A stretch of DNA of 7,668 nt from Deltaproteobacteria bacterium RIFCSPLOWO2_02_FULL_57_26 (GCA_001798455.1 MGSI01000039.1:1-7668); one strand, 5' to 3'. Positions 1 through 6,090 are shown, counted from the first letter of the stretch. Program-made: numbers and translations. The notes: generated by a model not told the origin, from the letters alone.

Positions 1-70
1 ATAAAACCAGACCCCAGACTCTTCTGGCGCTGCGGATAAAACCAGACCCCAGACTCTTCTGGCGCTGCGG
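1..70. repeat. Exact 35-bp tandem duplication inside degP
   Basis: Bases 1-35 and 36-70 are identical, and the period-35 match stops at base 71. The left copy begins at the first base of the window, so further copies may lie outside. Each copy contains a small inverted repeat (CCAGA, four bases, TCTGG). On the minus strand the unit encodes the Do-family stretch ending in SLGSGF. Because 35 is not a multiple of three, the second copy shifts the reading frame of the protease. The duplication is seen directly. Whether it is real or an assembly artefact at a contig edge cannot be decided here. Confidence 0.95.
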
Positions 71-427
71 CCCACGGGGCGACGGACCACCAAAAAATCG
101 CCGCCAGAATTCATTAAAAGGGTCTTCCTCGCCGAAGGGACTCCCAAAGCCTTGAGATCCCTCGGTGACCTGAGTTGTGGCTATGTTGACTACCACCGGG
201 CTGAGCGTTTTCGACAGCTGGACAAAATCAGGCAACCCCTGGGCTGCGGCAATGGCTCGGGTTTCCGGACCGCCGGATTGACTCGCCAACTGAACGTTAA
301 TCGGGCGACCGCTCGAGAGCCAACCCAAGCTCCCGCTCAGTCCCAACCCGACCAGCGCTGAGACCACCCCCACAACGATCAAATCCTTGAGGGCTATCCT
401 TTTAGCCCATAGCCCCTTTTCTTCCAT
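1..427 (-). CDS. degP: DegP/HtrA-type periplasmic serine protease, N-terminal fragment, frameshifted near window edge
   Basis: This is the start of a Do/HtrA-family serine endoprotease, which degrades or refolds damaged envelope proteins in the periplasm. The ATG at 427 has an AGGAG ribosome site six bases upstream, overlapping the stop of the preceding DUF1844 gene, so the two are probably translated from one mRNA. Residues 15-36 form a hydrophobic signal or membrane anchor. Residues 68-87 (FVQLSKTLSPVVVNIATTQV) and the acidic-aromatic stretch PFGEEDPFNEFWRRFFGG (97-114) are typical of the family, as is SLGSGFI at 125-131. In intact members an I-D-x-x-G-Y-I-L-T-N-x-H segment with the catalytic histidine follows. 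Here the 35-bp duplication instead gives a foreign tail (RSARRVWGLVL) after residue 131. The catalytic triad and PDZ domains would lie beyond the left edge. Family assignment is firm; whether the gene is truly broken is uncertain. Confidence 0.88.
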   Translation of the reverse strand, partial: MEEKGLWAKRIALKDLIVVGVVSALVGLGLSGSLGWLSSGRPINVQLASQSGGPETRAIAAAQGLPDFVQLSKTLSPVVVNIATTQVTEGSQGFGSPFGEEDPFNEFWRRFFGGPSPRGPQRQKSLGSGFIRSARRVWGLVL

Positions 428-436
428 GAACTGCTC

Positions 437-871
437 CTATTTCCTCTTCACAGCCTCGACGTATCTCATCCGCAGATCGTAGAGAACGTCGTCCATGAGT
501 TTTTGCTCTCCCTGATTTAAATTTCCGTGGGTTTTTTCCCACAGGATCCCTATGATGTCAATCATCTGTTTGGCTACGGGCAGCGCGCTCTCAACCTTCC
601 CGCTCAGCGGATTGGGGATCTCTCCTAAATGCATTAAGGCCTGCGTGCTGAGACCTATAACGAAGGTGGAAAAGCTAATCTCAGGCGCGTCGTCGGAACG
701 CGCCTGCTCCTGGCCGGCGGTCTCTTCCGCGGCCGGCTCCTGACTTTGCGCTTCTCCTGCCTCCACCGCCTCCTCCTTGGTCGGCCCCGGCTCCCGCGCT
801 TCCGGCGAAAAACGGCGGCGGTCTTCTACCTTGAAGCCCTTTTCTTCTCCCTTTTCTCCCGCTCCCGCCAT
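437..871 (-). CDS. DUF1844 domain protein
   Basis: This is a 144-residue protein of the uncharacterised DUF1844 family. Residues 1-62 are charged and low in complexity (Glu/Ala/Gln/Pro-rich), probably disordered. Residues 65-142 match the DUF1844 pattern: a start like FSTFVIGLSTQALMHLGE, then PNPLSGK, AKQMIDIIGILWEKT, GNLNQGEQKLM and LYDLRMRYVEA. There is no signal peptide or clear membrane segment, so it is probably cytoplasmic. I chose the ATG at 871 over the longer in-frame TTG at 913 because GGAGG sits four bases upstream of it, and because the extra 14 residues of the longer form look unlike the family. The stop is only nine bases before the degP start, which suggests an operon. No biochemical role is established for this family to my knowledge. 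Confidence 0.9.
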   Translation of the reverse strand: MAGAGEKGEEKGFKVEDRRRFSPEAREPGPTKEEAVEAGEAQSQEPAAEETAGQEQARSDDAPEISFSTFVIGLSTQALMHLGEIPNPLSGKVESALPVAKQMIDIIGILWEKTHGNLNQGEQKLMDDVLYDLRMRYVEAVKRK

Positions 872-1043
872 AGGACCTCCGGCATTGAGCTGTGACCGAG
901 AAAACGCTGCCAAGGATAAATACTGATTAGCTTCAGGAAGGAATCTCCCGGCAATGAACCTACAACGAACTTACGATTGATTTCAGGGCATCCCTCGAGT
1001 GCCTACCTCGCCCCTACGTGCCCAAGCCATGGTACATGAAAAT
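872..1043. other. Gap between the GT9 gene and the DUF1844-degP pair
   Basis: No convincing gene is present in these 172 bases. A weak hairpin can form at 986-1023 (GGGCA pairing with TGCCC, with an inner CGAG/CTCG pair), but no T-run follows it on either strand, so it is not a typical intrinsic terminator. I found no clear -35/-10 pair for the DUF1844-degP operon. Its promoter may be non-sigma70, may lie inside the GT9 gene, or may have been missed. Confidence 0.4.
876..880 (-). promoter_or_regulatory. Ribosome-binding site deciding the DUF1844 start
   Basis: On the minus strand GGAGG lies four bases before the ATG at 871. The TTG at 913 has no comparable site. This supports the shorter, 144-residue form. 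Confidence 0.65.
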
Positions 1044-2087
1044 TTAATCTCTGCACCCCCCCTTGTCAAGGATACGATCTCGATGCATTCCAGCATACCG
1101 CAACAGCACATGCAACTTCGCGACGACCCTCTCGGGGCTGAGCCCGGTCAGACACCTGCGGTGCCAACAGCTCTTCATGATCCGATCGGTGCATGGGGAA
1201 CAGTCCACGTTCTGGCTGATAACAGCGACTCGTCTTCCGCACGGCGCCCACTGGGCAGGATCGGTCGGACCAAAGAGCGCAACAGTATTCACCCCCAGGG
1301 CCGCGGCCAGATGGGTTATGCCGCTATCATTGCCCAGATAGAGATCGCATCGACTAAGCAGGGCAGCCACCCGGCCCAGCCCCTCGTCTTGGACCACTTC
1401 CCCGCAATTCCCGAAATACTCCAGCTCCGACCGCTCCGCTTCAACTGGTCCCAGCATGATCAGTACCCGGCCGCCAAGATTTCGCTCCCACCGCTTAGCC
1501 ACTGCGGCGAAAAACTCGGCCGGCCAATTTTTCTCTCTCGCCCCGCTCCCAGGAGCGAGGGCCAAAACCTTCGTCGCAGGAAGCCCCCGCTCCTTCCAGT
1601 AAGCCAGACTCCATCGCCACACGTCCTCCGTTAAAGTGATATGGGCGCTGATTTCGGGTGATGGGTTTTCCCCCAGACAAGAGAGATAATAGTCCGCCAT
1701 GTGTCGCCGCGAATCGGCCGAACGGAAAGGAAAGATTTGGAGCTTCCCGCGCGCGAGCAGCGAAAGATTGTCTACGAATTCCCGCTGACCGCTCCCCATC
1801 CACGAGTAGACGCCCGCGTAAGCGGCGAAAAAACCCTTGAGCTGTTCGTCTCGCTTTGCTTCCGGCGTAAAGAGGCGGGAGATCTCGCGGCATTCCAGGG
1901 AGCGTGTCCTCACGGTAACGGGAAGGATCTCTCCATATTCTGCCCGCGCAAAGAGATCCACCCGTCGGCTCCTTGCCAGCCGTTCCAACGCCGGGAGAAA
2001 ACAGATAAAATCTCCTAAGGCCCCCGGGAAGATGACCAAAACCCTCTCAGGTAGAGCCTGTAACCTGGCTTTGAACGCAGCGTTCAA
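1044..2087 (-). CDS. GT9-family glycosyltransferase (ADP-heptose:LPS heptosyltransferase-like)
   Basis: This 347-residue protein is of the glycosyltransferase family 9 (WaaC/WaaF/RfaF-like) type, which transfers heptose from ADP-heptose to lipopolysaccharide core on the cytoplasmic face of the inner membrane. The N-terminal Rossmann half has VLVIFPGALGDFI (16-28). The C-terminal half has the donor-site motifs APGSGAREKNWP (178-189), GNDSGITHLAAALG (252-265) and FGPTDPAQWAP (272-282). A cysteine cluster follows (C296, C299, C307, C312), a pattern shared by many heptosyltransferases. The TTG at 2087 is the first usable start and leaves about 15 residues before the Rossmann strand. It has only a weak upstream AAGG, so a slightly later start is possible. 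The exact acceptor sugar cannot be read from sequence, so I give no symbol. It is transcribed divergently from cysK. Confidence 0.9.
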   Translation of the reverse strand: MNAAFKARLQALPERVLVIFPGALGDFICFLPALERLARSRRVDLFARAEYGEILPVTVRTRSLECREISRLFTPEAKRDEQLKGFFAAYAGVYSWMGSGQREFVDNLSLLARGKLQIFPFRSADSRRHMADYYLSCLGENPSPEISAHITLTEDVWRWSLAYWKERGLPATKVLALAPGSGAREKNWPAEFFAAVAKRWERNLGGRVLIMLGPVEAERSELEYFGNCGEVVQDEGLGRVAALLSRCDLYLGNDSGITHLAAALGVNTVALFGPTDPAQWAPCGRRVAVISQNVDCSPCTDRIMKSCWHRRCLTGLSPERVVAKLHVLLRYAGMHRDRILDKGGCRD

Positions 2088-2116
2088 TTGACATTCACAC
2101 CTTAAAAATATAGCAT
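2088..2116 (+). promoter_or_regulatory. Sigma70-type promoter for cysK-larE
   Basis: A perfect -35 box TTGACA (2088-2093), a 17-base spacer and TAGCAT (2111-2116, four of six matches to TATAAT) point rightward. Transcription would start near 2123, giving a leader of about 45 bases that carries GGAGGA at 2150-2155. The -35 box directly abuts the TTG start codon of the divergent GT9 gene. No operator is recognisable. Confidence 0.65.
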
Positions 2117-2167
2117 AGTTCCGACTGCGTTACGATCCTTCCTGCTGGTGGAGGAAGAGCTCTAACG

Positions 2168-3121
2168 GTGGCAAATCGAAACGGCGCTCGTTCCATCCTG
2201 GACCTTATCGGCTCCACTCCGGTTGTCAAGCTGAGAAATTTAGTCGATCCTCACGTTGCTGAGGTATGGGCCAAACTCGAGTCCTTCAATCCCGGCGGCT
2301 CCGTGAAGGACCGAATCTGTCTCAGCATGATTGAGGCTGCCGAGCGCGAGGGAAAGTTAAGGCCGGGGGCGACCGTCGTAGAGCCGACGAGCGGAAACAC
2401 TGGCATCGGCCTCGCGCTTGTCGCCGCAGTAAAAGGATACCGTCTGATTCTGACGATGCCGGACACGATGAGCGAAGAGCGGCGCAGCCTGCTCAGTGCC
2501 TACGGCGCCAGACTTATTCTCACTCCGGATACCAAGGGCATGGGGGGAGCTATCCGCAAGGCCGAAGAGCTCGTGCTTGAGCACCCGAACTACTTCATGC
2601 CTCAGCAGTTCAACAACCCGGCCAATCCGGAGACTCACCGGCGCACAACAGCTGTGGAACTCCTCCAGCAGTTTCAACGCATCGATGCCTTTGTCGCCGG
2701 CGTGGGGACCGGAGGAACCATTACGGGAGTCGGTGAAGTCCTCAAAGCCGAGATGAAGGGCGTCAGGGTTTACGCGGTTGAGCCCGCCGCCTCTCCCGTC
2801 ATCTCCGGAGGAGAGCCGGGATACCACAAGATTCAAGGGATCGGGGCCGGTTTCGTCCCGGCGGTCCTCAACACGCGGATCTACGACGAGGTGATCGCCG
2901 TAAGCGACGAGGAGGCGGCCACCTATACCCGCCGATTAGCTTTGGAAGAAGGCATCTTGGTAGGGATCTCCTCTGGCGCCGCATGCTTCGCTGCCCTGAA
3001 AGTGGCCAGAGCCATGGGCCGAGGTCATGTGGTAGTTGCCATTTTCCCAGACAAAGGGGAGCATTACCTCAGCACGGATATTTTTGGTGATCGACGATGG
3101 ATGGAAAACTCGAAGGACTAA
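2168..3121 (+). CDS. cysK: Cysteine synthase A (O-acetylserine sulfhydrylase)
   Basis: This PLP enzyme makes L-cysteine from O-acetylserine and sulfide in the cytoplasm, the last step of sulfur assimilation. Its 317 residues match the usual CysK length. The PLP Schiff-base lysine is K47 in [12 protein letters not shown]. The substrate loop TSGNTG is at 74-79, the phosphate-binding glycine loop [10 protein letters not shown] at 178-187, the CysK signature KIQGIGAGF at 221-229, the GISSG serine region at 266-270, and [10 protein letters not shown] at 294-303. That last motif is usually PDSGERYLST, so K296 and H299 are small departures. The start is GTG at 2168, with GGAGGA 12 bases upstream, a rather long spacing. 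The 3' end overlaps larE by 25 bp, so the two are very likely co-transcribed and translationally coupled. CysK fits better than CysM because of the QGIGAGF motif. Confidence 0.95.
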   Translation: MANRNGARSILDLIGSTPVVKLRNLVDPHVAEVWAKLESFNPGGSVKDRICLSMIEAAEREGKLRPGATVVEPTSGNTGIGLALVAAVKGYRLILTMPDTMSEERRSLLSAYGARLILTPDTKGMGGAIRKAEELVLEHPNYFMPQQFNNPANPETHRRTTAVELLQQFQRIDAFVAGVGTGGTITGVGEVLKAEMKGVRVYAVEPAASPVISGGEPGYHKIQGIGAGFVPAVLNTRIYDEVIAVSDEEAATYTRRLALEEGILVGISSGAACFAALKVARAMGRGHVVVAIFPDKGEHYLSTDIFGDRRWMENSKD

Positions 3122-3909
3122 AAGAGATCTTGCGGGAAACCGACGGAGTTTTAGTGGCCTTCTCTGGGGGCGTCGATTCAACCTTCCTGCTCAAAATCGC
3201 GCATATGGTGCTGGGAGACCGCGCCCTTGCCCTCACCACCTCTTCGCCGACCGCACCGCCGGGAGAGCTGGAGGCGGCTCGGGAGTTGGCCCAAGGCATC
3301 GGATGCGAGCATATCATCCTGGATTCGCATGAACTGGAGAATCCCTCCTTCGCCCAAAACCCAGTCAATCGCTGCTACTTCTGCAAGGACGAAATCTATC
3401 GCATCTGTCGTATGCAGGCGGACCGTGTGGGCTTGGCGACGGTCGCCGATGGCACCAACTTGGATGATCTCAAGGATCACCGTCCGGGACTCAAAGCTGC
3501 CAGGGAATGGCGCATTCGCCATCCCTTGGTGGAAGCCCGCTTGACCAAGGAGGAGATCCGCCAATACAGCCGCGAACTCAATCTGCCAACGTGGGACAAG
3601 CCCGCCATTGCCTGCCTCTCCTCCCGCTTTCCGTACGGCCTCACGATCAACGTGGAAAGACTGGAAAAAATTGCCGCGTGCGAGCGCTACTTGCGGGAAC
3701 TCAGGTTCAGGCAATTTCGCGTCCGGTATCACGGGGAGCTGGTGCGCATCGAGTTGGGGCAACCGGAACTGGATCGGCTCTTCGACCTCGCCACGAGAAC
3801 TGCCATCGTCGAGCGCTTTAAGGAGGTCGGCTTCAATTTCGTCGCGCTCGACCTTCAGGGGTACCGGACCGGAAGCATGAACGAGCCCCTGGGCAACAAG
3901 GGTGCGTGA
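3097..3909 (+). CDS. larE: LarE-type PP-loop sulfur transferase (three-cysteine form)
   Basis: This 270-residue member of the LarE family belongs to the N-type ATP pyrophosphatases. In lactate racemase maturation LarE adenylates the pyridinium biscarboxylate mononucleotide and inserts sulfur to form the nickel-pincer cofactor. The PP-loop SGGVDST is at 23-29. [13 protein letters not shown] (119-131) and [16 protein letters not shown] (166-181) are family hallmarks. C173 aligns with the sacrificial cysteine of the Lactobacillus enzyme. C93 and C96 in NRCYFCK, absent from that enzyme, complete the three-cysteine set of the LarE forms that hold a [4Fe-4S] cluster. The ATG at 3097 lies inside the end of cysK and has GGTGA seven bases upstream. 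No larB, larC or larA is in the window, so the actual substrate is unproven; many LarE homologues occur without lactate racemase. Confidence 0.9.
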   Translation: MDGKLEGLKEILRETDGVLVAFSGGVDSTFLLKIAHMVLGDRALALTTSSPTAPPGELEAARELAQGIGCEHIILDSHELENPSFAQNPVNRCYFCKDEIYRICRMQADRVGLATVADGTNLDDLKDHRPGLKAAREWRIRHPLVEARLTKEEIRQYSRELNLPTWDKPAIACLSSRFPYGLTINVERLEKIAACERYLRELRFRQFRVRYHGELVRIELGQPELDRLFDLATRTAIVERFKEVGFNFVALDLQGYRTGSMNEPLGNKGA

Positions 3910-3930
3910 TTGCGCTCGCTTTGGCTATCG

Positions 3931-4629
3931 CTAACCAATCTGCCCCGTCCTGAGAAGCGTCTCAGCCAAGAGGATATCTTCGGGGAAGGTGACCTTGATA
4001 TTGGTTCTTTCGCCGTCCACCACGGTCACCCGCTTTCCCAGCCGCTCTACCAGCGTCGCGTCGTCCGTGACTTCCCCCCCTTCCCGTACCGCTTGCTGGT
4101 GAGCCTCGATAATGATTTCGACCCGAAAGGCTTGAGGGGTCTGAATTTCCCACAGGGATTCTCTTGGAGGGGTTTCCCGCACGCGCCGATCTGCCGAAAC
4201 GAACTTCATCGTGTTCCGAGCCGGTAGACCCGCTACCACGGCTCCCTCGACGAACGCCGCCTCCACACAGCGATCAATCAGAAGGGAGGAAGCCAGCGGG
4301 CGCGCCCCATCATGGATGACCACAACCTCACAATCAGCATCGAGCCGCCCCAGCCCCTCTGTCACGGAATCCTGCCTCCGGGGACCCCCGGCCTGGAAAG
4401 CGCATTCCAGCGAGCGAAGCTCAGGCGCGGCGCGAGCGACCTCCTGACACCTCGAGAGATCTTCCTCTGCCGCGACCACGATGACCTTGCGCACCGTCCG
4501 GGATGCGGCGAAACGATGAAGGGTGTGGAAGATGAGGGGATGGCCAGCGATGACCACGAATGGCTTGCGGACCGCTCCACCCATTCTCCGCCCTTCACCA
4601 GCCGCGACGATCACAGCGTTCACGCGCAT
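3931..4629 (-). CDS. ispD: 2-C-methyl-D-erythritol 4-phosphate cytidylyltransferase
   Basis: This enzyme joins CTP and methylerythritol 4-phosphate to form CDP-methylerythritol, the third step of the MEP isoprenoid pathway, in the cytoplasm. The 232-residue length is normal. The CTP-binding motif AAGEGRRMG is at 9-17, with the catalytic lysine K22 in RKPF. HDGARP at 106-111 contains the metal-binding D107. WEIQTPQAF (160-168), the TDD of 188-190 and NIKVTFPEDILLAE (210-223, with K212) are all present. The ATG at 4629 is preceded by AAAAGGCGG with about seven bases of spacing, an acceptable ribosome site. It lies downstream of carD on the same strand but beyond a strong terminator. No ispF follows, as it often does; instead the gene converges on larE with only 21 bases between the stops. 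Confidence 0.95.
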   Translation of the reverse strand: MRVNAVIVAAGEGRRMGGAVRKPFVVIAGHPLIFHTLHRFAASRTVRKVIVVAAEEDLSRCQEVARAAPELRSLECAFQAGGPRRQDSVTEGLGRLDADCEVVVIHDGARPLASSLLIDRCVEAAFVEGAVVAGLPARNTMKFVSADRRVRETPPRESLWEIQTPQAFRVEIIIEAHQQAVREGGEVTDDATLVERLGKRVTVVDGERTNIKVTFPEDILLAETLLRTGQIG

Positions 4630-4646
4630 TGGACGACCGCCTTTTC

Positions 4647-4687
4647 AAAAATAATAAGGGCCGAGGGAGTTTTCTCCCTCGGCCCTT
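4647..4687 (-). terminator. Strong intrinsic terminator downstream of carD
   Basis: On the minus strand a perfect 14-bp stem (4687-4674 pairing with 4669-4656, GC-rich core GGGCCGAGGGAG) closes on an AAAA loop. It is followed by ATTATTTTT (4655-4647). It begins 27 bases after the carD stop and ends 17 bases before the ispD start. No T-run follows it on the plus strand, so it acts leftward. Confidence 0.93.
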
Positions 4688-4713
4688 GGCAGGTTACGCT
4701 TTGCCCCGGAAAA

Positions 4714-5196
4714 CTAGTGGGTAAAGATATGGCGCAATTCCTCCATGATTTTCTCTTCCGAGTGGGAGCGAGCGATCGAGAGTTCTTTGACTAAGAGGTT
4801 TTTCGCGGTATCCAGCATCTTTCGCTCCCCGAAGGAGAGCTCCTTGTCGCCTTTGAGAACGAATAAATCGCGTAATACCTTGGCAATCTCCAGGACGGAA
4901 CCGGTCTTGATCTTCTCCGTATATTCGCGATAGCGACGGTTCCAGGTCTGTTGGTCCGCCTCCACCTTCTTTTGGCGCAGAATCTTATACACCCTTGAAA
5001 CCATTTGCCGGTCGATAATCTTCCTCAGCCCGACCGATTGCACATTTTCGATAGGGACCATTATCTTCATGTCGCTATCGAGAATACGCAGCATATAATA
5101 CCTCTTCTCCGTCCCCGAGATGACCTGCGTCCGGATCGCCTCGATCTGTCCCACCCCATGGGCGGGGTACACAACCTTTTCGCCGACCTTAAACAT
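4714..5196 (-). CDS. carD: CarD/CdnL-family RNA polymerase-binding transcription regulator
   Basis: This 160-residue CarD/CdnL protein binds the beta subunit of RNA polymerase and stabilises the open promoter complex, notably at rRNA promoters. The N-terminal Tudor-like RNA polymerase interaction domain covers about 1-55 and has the signature VVYPAHGVGQIEAI (8-21) and IMVPIENV (45-52). The helical C-terminal DNA-binding domain covers about 60-160. W85 in TWNRRY matches the tryptophan that wedges into DNA at the upstream edge of the -10 element in Thermus and Mycobacterium CarD. The ATG at 5196 is preceded by GGGAGG with eight bases of spacing. It is expressed from its own upstream region with a long predicted leader and ends in a strong terminator. 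It is much shorter than the Myxococcus CarD protein itself, so CdnL is an equally good name. Confidence 0.93.
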   Translation of the reverse strand: MFKVGEKVVYPAHGVGQIEAIRTQVISGTEKRYYMLRILDSDMKIMVPIENVQSVGLRKIIDRQMVSRVYKILRQKKVEADQQTWNRRYREYTEKIKTGSVLEIAKVLRDLFVLKGDKELSFGERKMLDTAKNLLVKELSIARSHSEEKIMEELRHIFTH

Positions 5197-5221
5197 AATC
5201 TAGGCCTCCCATCATCGATTG

Positions 5222-5248
5222 GCCGCCGCACCCCTGAGGGCGGGCGGC
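5222..5248 (-). other. GC-rich hairpin in the carD leader
   Basis: GCCGCC (5222-5227) pairs with GGCGGC (5243-5248), and CCC (5232-5234) can pair with GGG (5238-5240) inside it. In the carD mRNA this stem would sit about a dozen bases before the ribosome site at 5205-5210. It could stabilise the leader or influence translation. No known riboswitch class was recognised. Confidence 0.45.
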
Positions 5249-5384
5249 TGTTAAATGCTCAGAACGATGTAAAAGAGAAAGGTTTCTCAGAGCTAAGGGC
5301 AAAGACAGGGCCTTTAAGCAGGAAGCCGAAGACGATCCGTGACTTGGAATTGGCACGACCCCTCCCGCACCGTAAAGTATCGAC

Positions 5385-5418
5385 AAAAAAATTAGCGGCC
5401 CCAACCACCAGACCGCTA
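5385..5418 (-). terminator. Terminator-like hairpin just after the carD promoter (possible attenuator)
   Basis: On the minus strand TAGCGGTC (5418-5411) pairs with GGCCGCTA (5400-5393), eight pairs including one G-U, around a ten-base loop. One A and then seven T residues follow (5391-5385). This is a plausible intrinsic terminator. It starts only about nine bases after the predicted carD start point near 5427, so it would end most carD transcripts at about 42 nt unless it is overcome. Alternatively it mainly stops read-through from rimI. The stem is moderate and the loop large. Confidence 0.6.
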
Positions 5419-5433
5419 TTTGAAAGCGCCTTT

Positions 5434-5463
5434 ACCATAGCGCACAGGAGAGGGCTTAGTCAA
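5434..5463 (-). promoter_or_regulatory. Sigma70-type promoter for carD
   Basis: On the minus strand TTGACT (5463-5458, five of six matches) is followed by an 18-base spacer and TATGGT (5439-5434, four of six). Transcription would start near 5427, giving a leader of about 230 nt. A T-rich run (TTTCTTTTTTGAATT) lies just upstream of the -35 box. Confidence 0.6.
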
Positions 5464-5567
5464 GGGCCGGAATTCAAAAAAGAAAGCCTTTAAATTACAG
5501 ATAGTTATAATAATAAACTAAATCATAACCTTTTATTTATTCCCTATCCAGGCGCAACGCCGCAGCT

Positions 5568-6077
5568 TCAAAGCTCAAGCTCAAGCACCATGATCAGGGC
5601 GTCCTCCCCGTCATCAGAATAGTAACCTTTTCGGACGCCCTGGGACACGAAGCCGAGCGACTGGTACAAGCGCTGCGCCGCCTCATTTGATTTCCGGACC
5701 TCCAGCGTGATCCGTTGTAAGCCTTCTCGCCGCGCCTCCTCGATGACCGCTTGCAGCAAGACGCGCCCGATCCCTTGGCGGCGGTGGGCCGGATGGACGG
5801 CCAAATTATGGATGTCGGTCTCGCTCGGCAGACGCCAATAGATGATGTAGCCTACGGTTTTTCCGTCCGCCACCGCCAGTAGAGAACGAGCACAAGGAAC
5901 CCGGAGCTCCTGGAGAAAAAAACGCGCACTCCAAGGAAAGGAAAAAGCAGCCAGCTCAATCGCCATCACCTCCTCAAGATCCGAGGAGGTGATGGGGCGA
6001 AGAAACAAGCCGCTTTCAGAAACAGAAAAGCCACGGGACTGGTACTCGTCCCGTAGCTCGTCCGGTGATCTCGCCAT
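5568..6077 (-). CDS. rimI: Ribosomal-protein-alanine N-acetyltransferase RimI (GNAT family)
   Basis: This GNAT acetyltransferase of the RimI type transfers acetyl from acetyl-CoA to the N-terminal alanine of ribosomal protein S18. Of its 169 residues, about 24-165 form the GNAT domain. The acetyl-CoA pyrophosphate loop is HNLAVHPAHRRQGIG (90-104), with RRQGIG at 99-104. LEVRKSNEAAQRLYQSLGF (125-143) contains E126 and Y138, which correspond to the catalytic base and acid of E. coli RimI. The RKGYYSDDGEDALIM ending is also typical. The N-terminus is about 20 residues longer than in E. coli. There is no in-frame ATG near the domain start, so I keep 6077, although its ribosome site is weak. It starts 13 bases after the stop of the ferredoxin-fusion gene and is probably co-transcribed with it. 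The common neighbour tsaB is absent. Another GNAT specificity cannot be excluded. Confidence 0.9.
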   Translation of the reverse strand: MARSPDELRDEYQSRGFSVSESGLFLRPITSSDLEEVMAIELAAFSFPWSARFFLQELRVPCARSLLAVADGKTVGYIIYWRLPSETDIHNLAVHPAHRRQGIGRVLLQAVIEEARREGLQRITLEVRKSNEAAQRLYQSLGFVSQGVRKGYYSDDGEDALIMVLELEL

Positions 6078-6090
6078 GGCTCGGTTACTC

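Larger units (their letters stand above)
5197..5567. other. carD upstream region: long leader, AT-rich tract, no gene
   Basis: I see no credible gene in these 371 bases. From right to left on the minus strand it holds the end of the rimI transcript, with two small hairpins (5564-5575, AGCTT/AAGCT; 5551-5561, GGCG/CGCC) and no proper T-run. Next is a markedly AT-rich block at about 5485-5547. Then come the carD promoter, a terminator-like hairpin, about 130 bases without obvious features, a GC-rich hairpin and the carD ribosome site. The AT-rich block with its T/A runs just upstream of the -35 box could act as an UP element. That is inference. Confidence 0.6.

Noticed and set aside
1..70. The 35-bp repeats as the start of a CRISPR array
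   Set aside because: The copies are directly adjacent with no spacers, and they lie inside the coding sequence of a recognisable protease.
871..913. Upstream TTG start extending the DUF1844 protein by 14 residues
   Set aside because: The ATG at 871 has a clear GGAGG site, and the extension lacks one.
986..1023. Hairpin after the GT9 gene as an intrinsic terminator
   Set aside because: The stem is short and interrupted, and no T-run follows on either strand.
999..1634. 211-codon plus-strand open frame opposite the GT9 gene
   Set aside because: It has no recognisable motif and a low-complexity composition. The minus strand carries the full GT9 motif set over the same bases.
2357..2836. 159-codon minus-strand open frame inside cysK
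   Set aside because: It is an antisense shadow of a strongly conserved enzyme, with no motif or ribosome site.
3178..3762. 194-codon minus-strand open frame inside larE
   Set aside because: It is a shadow frame; larE has all its family motifs in the sense frame.
3910..3930. Bidirectional terminator between larE and ispD
   Set aside because: I found no convincing stem with T-runs in the 21-base convergent gap or at its edges.
5189..5404. 71-codon minus-strand open frame in the carD leader
   Set aside because: It overlaps the leader hairpins and the carD ribosome site, has no ribosome site of its own that I can see, and resembles no known peptide.
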